From assembly GCF_000237325.1 (NCBI RefSeq), contig NC_017542.1, positions 868,501 through 932,500 on the forward strand: a stretch of DNA of 64,000 bases. Reading direction: 5' to 3'. A program made the position numbers and the translations under genes. The notes below the pieces were generated by a model. It was not told where the DNA came from, searched no databases, and saw only the letters and a list, made by a program, of their open reading frames with translations. Positions 36,488 to 45,387 of the stretch are shown here, piece after piece. Every line of letters starts with the position of its first letter. Position 1 is the stretch's first letter. The stretch is from Paenibacillus polymyxa M1 (GTDB taxonomy: Bacteria; Bacillota; Bacilli; Paenibacillales; Paenibacillaceae).

Positions 36488-38024
36488 TGATGAGCGTATG
36501 ATTTTGGAAGGCATATCACAGGTGGTCGATTGGGGCAAGGCAGGAACAAGGCTGGTAGGTACGGCGCGTAATGGAATTGAGGCATACGATCAGATCCAGG
36601 CGAGTCCGCCTGATTTTGTGATCAGCGATATTTCTATGCCAGGACTGGACGGTATCGGACTCGTTGCCAAAACGACGGAGCATTTTCCAGACGTTCGGTT
36701 TATTCTGTTGTCAGGTTACAAAGATTTTGACTATGCCTGTCGGGCTATGCAATACGGGGTGAAGCACTACTTGCTGAAGCCCTGCAACGAGCGGCAAATT
36801 CATGACGCTCTGACAGAGTTGGGACAGGAGCGAGAGGAACAGGAAGAACGCAAGCAGTTTGTGAACCGGATGAAGCTTGATTTTCAGCGTATGCTGCCGC
36901 ATGTGAAGGAGCATTTTTTGAAGGAGTTTATTTCCTATAAAACTTACGGTAGCCGTGATATCGCTTTTTATGAGCGTTTGTTCGGTCTGGAGTTGCAAGA
37001 TAAGCAGGTTCGAATGCTGCTGCTGCGGGTGGAGGAGTCCCACGAGCCGGAGCATTTGTTTGCTTTGCAAAATATAGCAGGGGATTTAATGGATCATGTC
37101 TTGCTCAGTACGACTATGCAAGGGCAGCTGCTAATTGTGCTGGAAAGTGAGGATGACACATCTCGATTTATGAAACAGATTGAAGCGGTACGTACGACAT
37201 TTCACCGCTTTTATAAGCTGGAGGTGACCGTCGCAGTTAGCGAGTCGGATAGCATGCAGCATTCGCGGGGGATGTACCGGGAGACTTTGCATTGTATGAA
37301 TCACCGCTTTTACACCGGGGAGGGGAGTCTCATTACGAAGGAGGATTTGGCGGCTGAGGACACCCGGGAGATGGCAGACTTGGAGCTGGACGAGGAGAAG
37401 TTCGGTCTGCTGATCAAGGCTGGAAATAGGGAGGAAGTTGCACAGGAAGTGGATCGGCTGTTCGGCATCCTGTCCCGTATGAAGCTGGAAATCTCCGTAA
37501 CCCGTTCCTATGTGCTACAGCTCTATGCGGCCATGATCCGTATATGTCCTGAAGAAGAGCGTGCGGCGTTCACGAGTCGAATGGTCGTGCTGGCAGAGCA
37601 AAAAACACTGGCATGTCTCAAATCTTTTGTACAGGAAGCTGCCGAACGAATGACCGCAATTTATTATAAAAGCAACGTATACCGCCAATCTTCCACGGTG
37701 GATAAAATGATCACTATTATTGAGCAAAATTATAGAAAATCCGATCTTTCACTGAACGGAGTGGCGGGGCAAATGCTCTATATGAATTCCGACTACTTAG
37801 GGAAAATTTTCAAAAAAGTGACGGGTGAAAACTTTTCGCACTACGTCAATCGTTACCGGATCGAACGTGCGGCTGAGCATATTCGGGAGACGGGAGACGT
37901 AAAGGTGTTTGAGCTGGCAGAATGGTTCGGCTTCGGCGGGAATGCGCAATATTTTAGCCAGGTGTTCAAAAAATGGGCAGGTATGACACCGTCCGAGTAC
38001 ATTAAATCATACGAACGGGGATGA
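36465..38024 (+). CDS. Response regulator, YesN/AraC type (pectin locus)
   Basis: A 519-residue regulator with an N-terminal receiver (about 1-120; phospho-acceptor Asp55 in FVISDISMPGLDG, Lys in LLKPCNE), a long central region (about 140-400) and an AraC-type HTH pair at the C-terminus (about 420-519; LNGVAGQMLYMNSDYLGKIF and ELAEWFGFGGNAQYFSQVFK...TPSEYIK). The GTG start lies within the kinase gene, so the two are translationally coupled. It should activate the ABC transporter and hydrolase genes that follow. It resembles YesN of the B. subtilis rhamnogalacturonan cluster in layout. Confidence 0.93.
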   Translation: MYKVLLVDDERMILEGISQVVDWGKAGTRLVGTARNGIEAYDQIQASPPDFVISDISMPGLDGIGLVAKTTEHFPDVRFILLSGYKDFDYACRAMQYGVKHYLLKPCNERQIHDALTELGQEREEQEERKQFVNRMKLDFQRMLPHVKEHFLKEFISYKTYGSRDIAFYERLFGLELQDKQVRMLLLRVEESHEPEHLFALQNIAGDLMDHVLLSTTMQGQLLIVLESEDDTSRFMKQIEAVRTTFHRFYKLEVTVAVSESDSMQHSRGMYRETLHCMNHRFYTGEGSLITKEDLAAEDTREMADLELDEEKFGLLIKAGNREEVAQEVDRLFGILSRMKLEISVTRSYVLQLYAAMIRICPEEERAAFTSRMVVLAEQKTLACLKSFVQEAAERMTAIYYKSNVYRQSSTVDKMITIIEQNYRKSDLSLNGVAGQMLYMNSDYLGKIFKKVTGENFSHYVNRYRIERAAEHIRETGDVKVFELAEWFGFGGNAQYFSQVFKKWAGMTPSEYIKSYERG

Positions 38025-38115
38025 GCTGCTGAGTCCCTCTGTTTTTTGAACCTTTGAAATCGGATTTGTGTATTCCAATGTTTCTCTGCATTTGGGAAAA
38101 TAACTACAGGAGCAA

Positions 38116-38130
38116 ATGTAAACGCTATCA
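38116..38130 (+). promoter_or_regulatory. cre site for CcpA
   Basis: ATGTAAACGCTATCA matches the catabolite responsive element consensus WTGNAANCGNWNNCW at every position. It lies 69 bp before the start of the sugar-binding protein gene, so glucose repression of the transporter and hydrolase genes is expected. Confidence 0.7.
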
Positions 38131-38198
38131 AGCTTGCGTAAGTACATTGTTACTTGTAATAAGGCTCCTTTCTAGAACAGCGAAAAGGGGAGAGATAG

Positions 38199-39491
38199 GT
38201 GGGCAAAAAGGGATGGTTTCTGATCATAGCGATGCTGCTCGTTTTGACGACGGCATGTAGTGGAGCAGACGGTGGAGGCAATTCGGGCACAAGTGCAGAC
38301 GGGAAAGTAAAGTTGCGGATCGCTTGGTGGGGATCGGATACGCGCCACGAATATACGCAGAAGGTTATCGATTTGTATAAGCAAAAAAATCCGAATGTGA
38401 CGATTGATGTGGAATATGCCTCTTTTGATGACTACTGGAAGAAGCTCGCCCCGCAGGCGGCAGCAAACCAACTGCCGGATATCGTACAGATGGACATTTC
38501 GTATATTAGCCAATATGCGAAGAACGGCCAACTGGAGGATATGGCGCCTTACTTGAATCAGAAAATCCAAGTCGCTGATGTGAACGAAAATGTACTCAAA
38601 ACCGGGATCATTGCCGGAAAGCAATATGGTATTCCAACAGGTGTCAATGTGTTGGGCTTTCAATATGATCCGGCATTGCTCAAAAAAGCGGGCATAGACA
38701 AAATTCCTGACGACTGGACATGGGATCAATACAAAGAGCTGGCTTTGAAGGCAGCCTCTAATAAAGTTTACTTTGACAGCTCAATGGCTGCGGATATTTT
38801 CTTCCACTACTATTTGCGGACACATGGAAAGTCTCTCTACAATACGGAAGGAACAGGATTGGGGTATGACGACGATAAGCTGTTTGTTGATTTCTTCGGC
38901 GGTTTAGCTGAGCTAATTAAAAAGGGGGCGACACCAACTCCTGAAGTCATGAACCAAACCAAGGGAATTCTTGAGGAATCGGATATCGTTAAAGGAACAG
39001 GCATCGGCATTTGGCAGTGGTCCAATCAATATGTGGGCTTACAACAGGTCGTTAATCGCCCAATGGCGCTTGCTCCGATGTTTGGACCGAATATGGAAAA
39101 AGGCGTGTATATGCAGCCTACAATGTACTGGGCAGTGGCTTCCCGTTCACAGGTGAAGGATGAGGCCGCAAAATTTATTGATTTCTGGATGAACGATGTA
39201 GAAGCGAATAAATTGATCAAAGGCGAACGCGGCGTACCGATTTCTGCCAAAATCAAAGAAGCTGTAGCGCCGGAGTTGAGCGAGGCAACGAAGCAGGTGT
39301 TTGAATTTGTGGCTTCCATGGAGCCTAAGGCTTCTCCAATGAGCCCGCCGCCGCCGGTTGGATCGCCAGAAGTGATTGCTACTCTGACCGATTATATTGA
39401 GCAAGTCAATTTCGGACAGATGACGCCTGAAGACGCAGCGGTCAAATTCCGGGCTGATGCGAATACCATCCTTGCGAATAACAAGCAGTAA
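38199..39491 (+). CDS. ABC transporter sugar-binding lipoprotein (rhamnogalacturonan oligosaccharides)
   Basis: A 430-residue solute-binding protein. The signal sequence (KKGWFLIIAMLLVL) ends in the lipobox TTAC, so Cys20 is lipidated. The mature part has the MalE-like family-1 fold (KLRIAWWGSDTRHEYTQKVI..., WTWDQYKELA, WAVASRSQVKDEAAKFIDF). It captures the oligosaccharide for the two permeases that follow. Its GTG start follows AGGGGAGAG. The homologous B. subtilis system (YesO) binds rhamnogalacturonan disaccharides; the same ligand is inferred from the CE12 and GH105 genes at 41-44 kb. A cre site lies upstream, and a long hairpin lies between it and the permease genes. Confidence 0.93.
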   Translation: MGKKGWFLIIAMLLVLTTACSGADGGGNSGTSADGKVKLRIAWWGSDTRHEYTQKVIDLYKQKNPNVTIDVEYASFDDYWKKLAPQAAANQLPDIVQMDISYISQYAKNGQLEDMAPYLNQKIQVADVNENVLKTGIIAGKQYGIPTGVNVLGFQYDPALLKKAGIDKIPDDWTWDQYKELALKAASNKVYFDSSMAADIFFHYYLRTHGKSLYNTEGTGLGYDDDKLFVDFFGGLAELIKKGATPTPEVMNQTKGILEESDIVKGTGIGIWQWSNQYVGLQQVVNRPMALAPMFGPNMEKGVYMQPTMYWAVASRSQVKDEAAKFIDFWMNDVEANKLIKGERGVPISAKIKEAVAPELSEATKQVFEFVASMEPKASPMSPPPPVGSPEVIATLTDYIEQVNFGQMTPEDAAVKFRADANTILANNKQ

Positions 39492-39524
39492 TAATGCAGG
39501 GTTGAAGGAACGTTTCGTTAGGTT

Positions 39525-39560
39525 AACCGTGCGTAGGGCCAAGCATGATTGCGCACGGTT
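39525..39560 (+). other. Long intra-operon hairpin
   Basis: AACCGTGCG at 39525-39533 pairs perfectly with CGCACGGTT at 39552-39560, and TTCGT/ACGAA on either side can extend the stem. No T run follows. Between a binding-protein gene and its permeases, such a hairpin often stabilises the 5' mRNA and lowers permease expression. Confidence 0.55.
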
Positions 39561-39680
39561 GATCCGACGAACCCATCGCAGAGGCAACCTTTGTAAATAT
39601 CACAATAAAATTCATATAACAACGATTAATAGATATATTTAAATTTGCTGATTTTTAAAATGCAACAGAAAGGAGGCTTG

Positions 39681-40589
39681 ATGAGCTTGCGAAATCATCA
39701 GAGCTTGAAAGCCAATATGACCGGATATGCGTTTATCAGCCCGTTTATTGTGGGCTTTCTGGCATTTACGTTAATTCCAATGTTTATTTCGCTGTATCTG
39801 TCCTTTACCAGCTACAATCTGTTCACCCCGCCCAAATGGATTGGTCTGGGTAACTTCGAAAAAATGTTCACAGGCGATCCTAAATACTGGAATTCGATCC
39901 GAGTCACGTTTACGTATGTACTGGTCGGTGTACCGTTGCGACTGATTTTCGCGTTGTTTGTGGCGATGATTTTGAATACCAAGTCACGCATGGTGGGCAC
40001 CTATCGGACGATGTACTATCTGCCTTCTATTATCGGGGGGAGCGTTGCAGTATCCATCATGTGGCGCAATATTTTCAGTAATGAGGGCATTGTTAACAGC
40101 TTGCTTTCGGCCTTGGGGGCAACCCCGGTGAAATGGTTTGGTGATCCGAATGCTTCGCTAATGATGCTAATCACCTTGTCTGTATGGCAATTTGGTTCAT
40201 CCATGCTTATTTTTCTGGCAGGACTGAAAAACATTCCGCATGAAATGTACGAGGCATCCAGTGTAGATGGCGCTACGCCAGTACGGAAATTTTTCAGTAT
40301 TACGCTGCCGCTGCTAAGTCCGATCATTTTATTTAACTTGATTATGCAGACGATCAGCGCGTTTATGACCTTCGTTCCGGCCTATGTTATCTCCAAGGGT
40401 GAGGGTGGTCCAATGGATGGAACGATGCTGCATTCACTGTATCTGTTCCGGCAGGCGTTTATGTTCAGCAATATGGGATATGCGGCGGCTATGGCTTGGG
40501 TCATGCTCATTATGATAGCGATACTGACAGCGATTTTATTTATGACATCCAAATTCTGGGTGTTCTATGAAACGGAAAAGGGGCGCTGA
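39681..40589 (+). CDS. ABC transporter permease, MalF/UgpA type
   Basis: A 302-residue permease with six membrane spans. The cytoplasmic EAA loop ([23 protein letters not shown]) that docks the ATPase is clear at about 205-228. The start at ATG 39681 has AAAGGAGG; an ATG at 39645 has no site. It forms the channel with the next permease, and no ATP-binding protein gene occurs in the cluster, so a shared ATPase such as MsmX must energise it. It corresponds in position to YesP. Confidence 0.93.
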   Translation: MSLRNHQSLKANMTGYAFISPFIVGFLAFTLIPMFISLYLSFTSYNLFTPPKWIGLGNFEKMFTGDPKYWNSIRVTFTYVLVGVPLRLIFALFVAMILNTKSRMVGTYRTMYYLPSIIGGSVAVSIMWRNIFSNEGIVNSLLSALGATPVKWFGDPNASLMMLITLSVWQFGSSMLIFLAGLKNIPHEMYEASSVDGATPVRKFFSITLPLLSPIILFNLIMQTISAFMTFVPAYVISKGEGGPMDGTMLHSLYLFRQAFMFSNMGYAAAMAWVMLIMIAILTAILFMTSKFWVFYETEKGR

Positions 40590-40594
40590 TACCA

Positions 40595-41434
40595 ATGGCA
40601 TGGAAAACGTTCAAATGGCCAATTTATCACATTCTGGTTGCTGCACTGGCGCTCCTGATGCTGTATCCCGTGTTCTGGATGCTGTTCAGCTCATTTAAAG
40701 AAAGTCGGACGATATTCGTCACAGCCTCCTCGCTTTTCCCTACAGAATGGATTTGGCAAAACTATGTAACAGGCTGGAAAGGCACAACTGGTTATAACTT
40801 CGGCACATATATTCTAAATTCGCTCACGATCGTAGTGATTTCCACGATTGGCGCTGTGCTTTCCTCCTCATTGATCGCATTTGGCTTCGCACGCTTGAAA
40901 TTCAAAGGGCGTAACTTGTGGTTTGCTCTGATGATGGTGACGCTGATGCTGCCAGGGGATGTAGTGCTGGTACCGCAATATATCATTTTCACCAAGCTTG
41001 GATGGATCAATACAATCTTACCGTTGGTAGTACCATCCTTTTTCGGGATGCCGTTCTTCATCTTTCTGATGGTGCAGTTTATACGCACGATTCCAGCAGA
41101 GTTGGATGAAGCGGCGACGATTGATGGATGCGGCAAGTTCCGATTGTATTTTCGAATTATTTTACCCTTGCTCAAATCCTCGCTGGCTACGGCGGCCATC
41201 TTCTCTTTCTACTGGAAGTGGGAGGATCTATTAGGTCCGGTATTGTATCTGAACTCTCCAGAGAAATATACCGTATCGATTGCACTCAAAATGTTTCTCG
41301 ATAGCGAGTCAGCCTCCAACTGGGGAGGAATGTTCGCGATGTCCATCTTAAGCCTGCTACCTGTTATCGCTGTATTCTTCGCTTTCCAAAAACAAATTGT
41401 AGAAGGAATGAGCACGAGTGGCCTGAAGGGTTAA
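40595..41434 (+). CDS. ABC transporter permease, MalG type
   Basis: A 279-residue permease with six spans and the EAA loop ([27 protein letters not shown]) near residue 175-200. It starts only five bases past the preceding stop (GCTGATACCAATG) with AAAGGGGCG as the ribosome site, so it is tightly coupled to the other permease. It corresponds to YesQ in the B. subtilis system. The transported sugar is inferred from the neighbouring hydrolases. Confidence 0.93.
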   Translation: MAWKTFKWPIYHILVAALALLMLYPVFWMLFSSFKESRTIFVTASSLFPTEWIWQNYVTGWKGTTGYNFGTYILNSLTIVVISTIGAVLSSSLIAFGFARLKFKGRNLWFALMMVTLMLPGDVVLVPQYIIFTKLGWINTILPLVVPSFFGMPFFIFLMVQFIRTIPAELDEAATIDGCGKFRLYFRIILPLLKSSLATAAIFSFYWKWEDLLGPVLYLNSPEKYTVSIALKMFLDSESASNWGGMFAMSILSLLPVIAVFFAFQKQIVEGMSTSGLKG

Positions 41435-41452
41435 GACCGAGGAGTGAGTAAA

Positions 41453-42565
41453 ATGTGGAAGTTTGACTTTGGTCCGGGAGAGCCTGCGGATGGCTGCAAG
41501 GCAGTGTCCCCGGATTGCATATATACAGCTGAACAGGGCTATGGCTTCGAGACTACAGAGCATGTGTACGGGCGACAAAGGCAGAATCCAGCCAAGGATG
41601 CACGCACACGGCTGCGAAACAGCTTTTGTATTCCACTGAACGCTTCGTTTATTGCAGATGTGCCAGACGGGCTGTATCTCGTCACTGTACTGGTCGGCGA
41701 TCCACTGGCGGAAACGCTCACGCGATTCCAGGCTGGCGAGGGCAAGCATATGCTGCCCCCGGTACACACGCTGCCGGGCCAGTTCACGGAAGCGATGTTT
41801 ACGGTGCCTGTCCGAGGCGGCAGACTGCGCCTCACCGTATCTGGCACTGCGCCACGGCTCAATGCGCTGGAAATTGCACCCGCACTGCAGAGTCTCCGGC
41901 TATTCCTAGTCGGAGACTCTACGGTTACGGATCAAGGGCTGTCCGGCTATCCTTATACAGGCTGGGGTCAGGCTTTGCCAGCCCTGTTCAAGCATGATGT
42001 CTGCGTGGATAATCACGCTGTATCGGGACGAAGCTCCAAAAGCTTCGTGGACGAGGGACGTCTGGATGCTATTTTGGGAGAAATGAAGACAGGAGACTTC
42101 CTGTTCATCCAGTTCGGTCATAATGATCAGAAGCCTGATCCCGAACGGGCCACTGAGCCTTTTACGACCTACAAGGAGCATTTGCGCCTATATATCGACG
42201 GAGCGAGAAGCAAGGGCGGAACCCCGGTGCTGATTACGCCTGTACATCGTCGCTATTTTAACGAGGATGGTACGCTGTCCGATACACATGGCGACTATAT
42301 AACGGCGGTTCGCGAGTTGGCGGAAGAAGCGAACGTGCCGCTCATTGATTTGTCTGCCCGCACGCAGGAGTTATATGAAGAGCTGGGCCCTGAAGAAAGC
42401 AAGGAGCTTTTTATGTGGCTGCTGCCTGGGGAATACATGAACTTTTCCGGCGGCCTGGAGGATAATACGCATTTTCATGAGAATGGTGCGATCCGGATTG
42501 CAAATATGGTGACGGCGGCTGTGAAGGAACTGGATTTGCAACCGCTGCGCATGTACTTACGTTGA
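41453..42565 (+). CDS. Rhamnogalacturonan acetylesterase, CE12 (intracellular form)
   Basis: A 370-residue esterase. Residues about 1-145 form a beta-rich domain (WKFDFGPG, then FIADVPDGLYLVTVLVGD) seen in YesT/RhgT-type enzymes; about 148-370 is the SGNH catalytic domain: nucleophile Ser156 in VGDSTVTDQG, oxyanion Gly and Asn in SGRSSKSFVDEG and GHNDQKPDP, and Asp-His in DNTHFHENG. It removes acetyl groups from rhamnogalacturonan pieces. No signal peptide is present, so it acts on imported oligosaccharides. GAGGAG lies eight bases before ATG 41453; a GTG at 41444 is less likely. It is in the transporter operon. Confidence 0.9.
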   Translation: MWKFDFGPGEPADGCKAVSPDCIYTAEQGYGFETTEHVYGRQRQNPAKDARTRLRNSFCIPLNASFIADVPDGLYLVTVLVGDPLAETLTRFQAGEGKHMLPPVHTLPGQFTEAMFTVPVRGGRLRLTVSGTAPRLNALEIAPALQSLRLFLVGDSTVTDQGLSGYPYTGWGQALPALFKHDVCVDNHAVSGRSSKSFVDEGRLDAILGEMKTGDFLFIQFGHNDQKPDPERATEPFTTYKEHLRLYIDGARSKGGTPVLITPVHRRYFNEDGTLSDTHGDYITAVRELAEEANVPLIDLSARTQELYEELGPEESKELFMWLLPGEYMNFSGGLEDNTHFHENGAIRIANMVTAAVKELDLQPLRMYLR

Positions 42566-42638
42566 CGGATGACCTTTTTTGGAACAGGTGGCAAGGAGGG
42601 CAACTAACGTGAAGCTTACCAAAGGAGGAGACGTAGCA

Positions 42639-43673
42639 ATGCCCGCATTGAGTTTTGATGAGGAACAGATTAAACAGGTGATTGACCGGGTAGTGGAACG
42701 CACGTTTCAAATGCACTATAGCTGGGATTGGCCGGGTGGAGTAGCCTTTTATGGAGTATGCGAAGCCTATGAAGCAACAGGCAATGAAAAGTATTTGACC
42801 AAGCTGAAAGAATGGGTTGACGAGAATATCGAGGATGGACTTCCGCCTCTGTCGGTAAACGGCGTTTCTGTTGGACATTGTTTGTTGACACTACATCAGG
42901 CTACAGATGAGCAAAAATACCTGGATATCGCCATCGAGATGGCAGAATTTTTGATCAAAAAGGCTGAGCGATTTGCCGACGGCATTTTCCAGCACACCGT
43001 GAATTCACTACATGATGTATTTCCGCAGCAAGCATGGGTGGATACGATGTTTATGGCCGGTTATTATCTGCTGCGGATCGGGCATTTGCTGGGCAACAAG
43101 ACATATTGGGAGGATGGAATCCGGCAATATCACGGGCATGAAGAATTTTTGCAGGACCCGGATACGAATTTGTATTATCACGGCTGGGATCATGCGAACC
43201 AAAGCCGCATGTCGGGAATATACTGGGCGCGCGGCAATTCATGGGCAGCCCTCACGATGGCCAAGGCGCTGAAATGTGTGGAGGTGCAGCATCCATCCTA
43301 TATGATCATTGACGGCTCGCTGCGTGACCAACTCAATGCACTAGTGCGGCTGCAATCCCCAGAAGGACTATGGCATACAGTGCTGAATGATGATACCTCT
43401 TATCTGGAAACCTCCGGCTCGGCAGGGATTGCGACTGCTTTCCTTATGCAGGGCCGATTGTTTAACAAATACACGCAAAAGGCGATCGACGGCATCCTTT
43501 CCCGCATTAAAGAGGATGGCACAGTGACTGGCGTATCCGCTGGAACTGCTGTAATGAACGATATAGATGGCTATCGCAACGTACCCTACAAACGCATTCA
43601 GGGATGGGGCCAGGGATTGACGCTTGCTTTTCTGGCTCAACTGCTGCGTACCAAAGAGAACCCATACGGGTAA
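42639..43673 (+). CDS. Unsaturated rhamnogalacturonyl hydrolase, GH105
   Basis: A 344-residue (alpha/alpha)6-barrel enzyme which removes the unsaturated galacturonyl residue from rhamnogalacturonan-lyase products. The catalytic acid is Asp135 in QAWVDTMFMAGYYLL, matching Asp143 of YteR; HGWDHANQSRMSGIYWARGNSWA is the second signature. No signal peptide, so it is cytoplasmic. The ATG 42639 follows AAAGGAGGA by about nine bases; GTG 42609 is an alternative with its own AAGGAGG site and would add ten residues. It follows the CE12 gene and fits the deacetylation then hydrolysis order. Confidence 0.92.
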   Translation: MPALSFDEEQIKQVIDRVVERTFQMHYSWDWPGGVAFYGVCEAYEATGNEKYLTKLKEWVDENIEDGLPPLSVNGVSVGHCLLTLHQATDEQKYLDIAIEMAEFLIKKAERFADGIFQHTVNSLHDVFPQQAWVDTMFMAGYYLLRIGHLLGNKTYWEDGIRQYHGHEEFLQDPDTNLYYHGWDHANQSRMSGIYWARGNSWAALTMAKALKCVEVQHPSYMIIDGSLRDQLNALVRLQSPEGLWHTVLNDDTSYLETSGSAGIATAFLMQGRLFNKYTQKAIDGILSRIKEDGTVTGVSAGTAVMNDIDGYRNVPYKRIQGWGQGLTLAFLAQLLRTKENPYG

Positions 43674-43724
43674 AAAAGGCTTTAGAGGTGTGAAGGTATT
43701 CATAGCTGAAAGGAGGCCATTGGC

Positions 43725-44126
43725 ATGGGAAAACCTGAACAGTCTCAGGAAAAGGCGGCTAACCAGCCGCGAGGAAGTTTATTCTGGGTCATCCCCGATG
43801 GATATATTCCACCGGAAAGCCGGGGAGAGCTGCTCAGTCATGAGAGTATATGTGTGCTGAACTGTGGAAACCGTGCGGCAAAGCTGAGCATAGACATTTA
43901 TTTTGAAGACCGTGAGCCGTTGGAGGGAATGATTGAGGTGGTGGAAGGAAGACGAACCCGCCATATCCGAACAGCCTCGCTGGAAAAGTCCGGCGAACGG
44001 ATTCCGCCAGGTATTCCTTACGCAATTACGGTCACTAGCGACGTGCCTATCATTGTACAATATAGCAGACTGGACACGACACAGCCGGAGCTGGCGTTAA
44101 TGAGTGTCATGGCGTATCCGGTCTAG
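43725..44126 (+). CDS. Sensory rhodopsin transducer homologue (ASRT family)
   Basis: A 133-residue protein of the Anabaena sensory rhodopsin transducer family (PF07100). The whole length fits: LFWVIPDGYIPPES near residue 20, ICVLNCGNRAAKLSIDIYFEDREP, RRTRHIRTASLE, IPPGIPYAITVTSDVPIIVQYSRLDT and the final ALMSVMAYP. The fold is a beta sandwich that forms tetramers, and in Anabaena it binds the cytoplasmic face of a rhodopsin. No rhodopsin gene is in this window. The AAAGGAGG site and short 52-bp gap from GH105 place it as the last gene of the pectin operon, before a strong terminator. A sugar-related or structural role is inferred only from context. Confidence 0.85.
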   Translation: MGKPEQSQEKAANQPRGSLFWVIPDGYIPPESRGELLSHESICVLNCGNRAAKLSIDIYFEDREPLEGMIEVVEGRRTRHIRTASLEKSGERIPPGIPYAITVTSDVPIIVQYSRLDTTQPELALMSVMAYPV

Positions 44127-44152
44127 TCCACGAAAACGATGAAGTTAAACAA

Positions 44153-44197
44153 GAAAACTCCAGGCTGGAATGACCCAGCTTGGAGTTTTCTTTTTTG
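44153..44197. terminator. Terminator of the pectin operon
   Basis: GAAAACTCCAGGCTGG-AATGA-CCCAGCTTGGAGTTTTC is a strong hairpin with a T-rich tail, 27 bp past the ASRT-family stop and shared with the convergent DMT gene. Confidence 0.92.
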
Positions 44198-44230
44198 AAG
44201 GCAAATTAACACCTGTCTGCTTTTAGCCCA

Positions 44231-45181
44231 TTATTGTGATTTAGCCGAAGTTGTTTTGATCGGCGTGAAGCTTTTTCTTCCTCCGAAATTGGTGCCCACC
44301 ACACCGATAATGATCACCACAGCACCAATAATGTGATAGTAGGCAAGCTGCTCCTTCAAAATATAAGCACCCGCTATCATGGAAATAAGGGTGGATAAAT
44401 TACCGATCACACTCATTTTGGAGGCTTCGATCCACTTCAAGGCAAAGCTGGACAACAGCGAGGTGACGAGGGTAGATAGTATGCCTAGATAAGCCAGTGC
44501 CATCCAATAATCAGGCTTTACCAGCGGCGCAGTATAAGCGCTCATGGAACCGTCTATGGCATGATACCCCAAGGCCGCCAAGTTAAAAACGATACATCCC
44601 AAAATGGAGGTAACGTAGGTCAGTTCCATTGGACTGTACTTTTGTGTTAATGGACGAGCCAGTACGTTATAGCCAGATAGGCATATAGCAGAGAGCACGA
44701 GCAGAAAAATACCGCCAAAGCTATTGGAAGCTAACGGTGCTCCGCTCTTCATCACAAATATAAAAACGACACCAAAGACAGATAGCAGTAAGGATATCTT
44801 TTGAAGCACTGTTGTGCGCTCTTTAAGAAAATAGGAGGCTAGCAGAAGCGTAAAGATTGGAACGGTAGCTTGAATAATTCCACCCTCCGATGAAGAAGTA
44901 CTCATCAGTCCGAACGCTTGCAAGGGGAAAAACAGTAAAGGTGAAAGCAGTGCCAATGGTAAAATGCGCAGCATATCACGCAACTTGATATTGATTTTGA
45001 TCCAACCAAGCAGTACTGGAATGGTCAGAGCGATCAATGACAACGCAAAGCGGTGGGCGATCACATCCAGCGGGCTTGCCTCTGTCACCGTCAATTTTAC
45101 AAATAAAAATGAAAAGCCAAGTATAGCTGCATAGCTGAGAGCTGCCAGATAGGCGCCCCCATTTTTGGAACGACTGTGCAT
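44231..45181 (-). CDS. EamA/DMT-family transporter
   Basis: A 316-residue protein with ten hydrophobic segments in two EamA repeats (about 15-150 and 165-300), the drug/metabolite transporter plan. Typical features are FVKLTVTEASP after span 1 and YNVLARPLTQKYSP at the start of the second repeat; ILKEQLAYYHIIGAVVIIIGV closes it. The start is at ATG 45181 because ACGGAGGT lies seven bases upstream; an in-frame ATG at 45256 has no site. Substrate unknown; such proteins export amino acids or metabolites. It stands alone between the ASRT gene and hemL. Confidence 0.88.
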   Translation of the reverse strand: MHSRSKNGGAYLAALSYAAILGFSFLFVKLTVTEASPLDVIAHRFALSLIALTIPVLLGWIKINIKLRDMLRILPLALLSPLLFFPLQAFGLMSTSSSEGGIIQATVPIFTLLLASYFLKERTTVLQKISLLLSVFGVVFIFVMKSGAPLASNSFGGIFLLVLSAICLSGYNVLARPLTQKYSPMELTYVTSILGCIVFNLAALGYHAIDGSMSAYTAPLVKPDYWMALAYLGILSTLVTSLLSSFALKWIEASKMSVIGNLSTLISMIAGAYILKEQLAYYHIIGAVVIIIGVVGTNFGGRKSFTPIKTTSAKSQ

Positions 45182-45387
45182 AATAACCTCCGTAATCATG
45201 ATCTCAACTTGTGGTTCTCTCAATATAACCGGATGGAGTAACCAGACACAATTCATAAAATCTGCAACTGTACGGGTACAGTTATGAAATGAAAAAGAGC
45301 CAGAACGCAGTCCCAGAGGTCGGATACCCGTCCCTAAGATTACTTCCAGCTCTCATCCTATTCATATTTTATCGCTTACTGCTCTGC

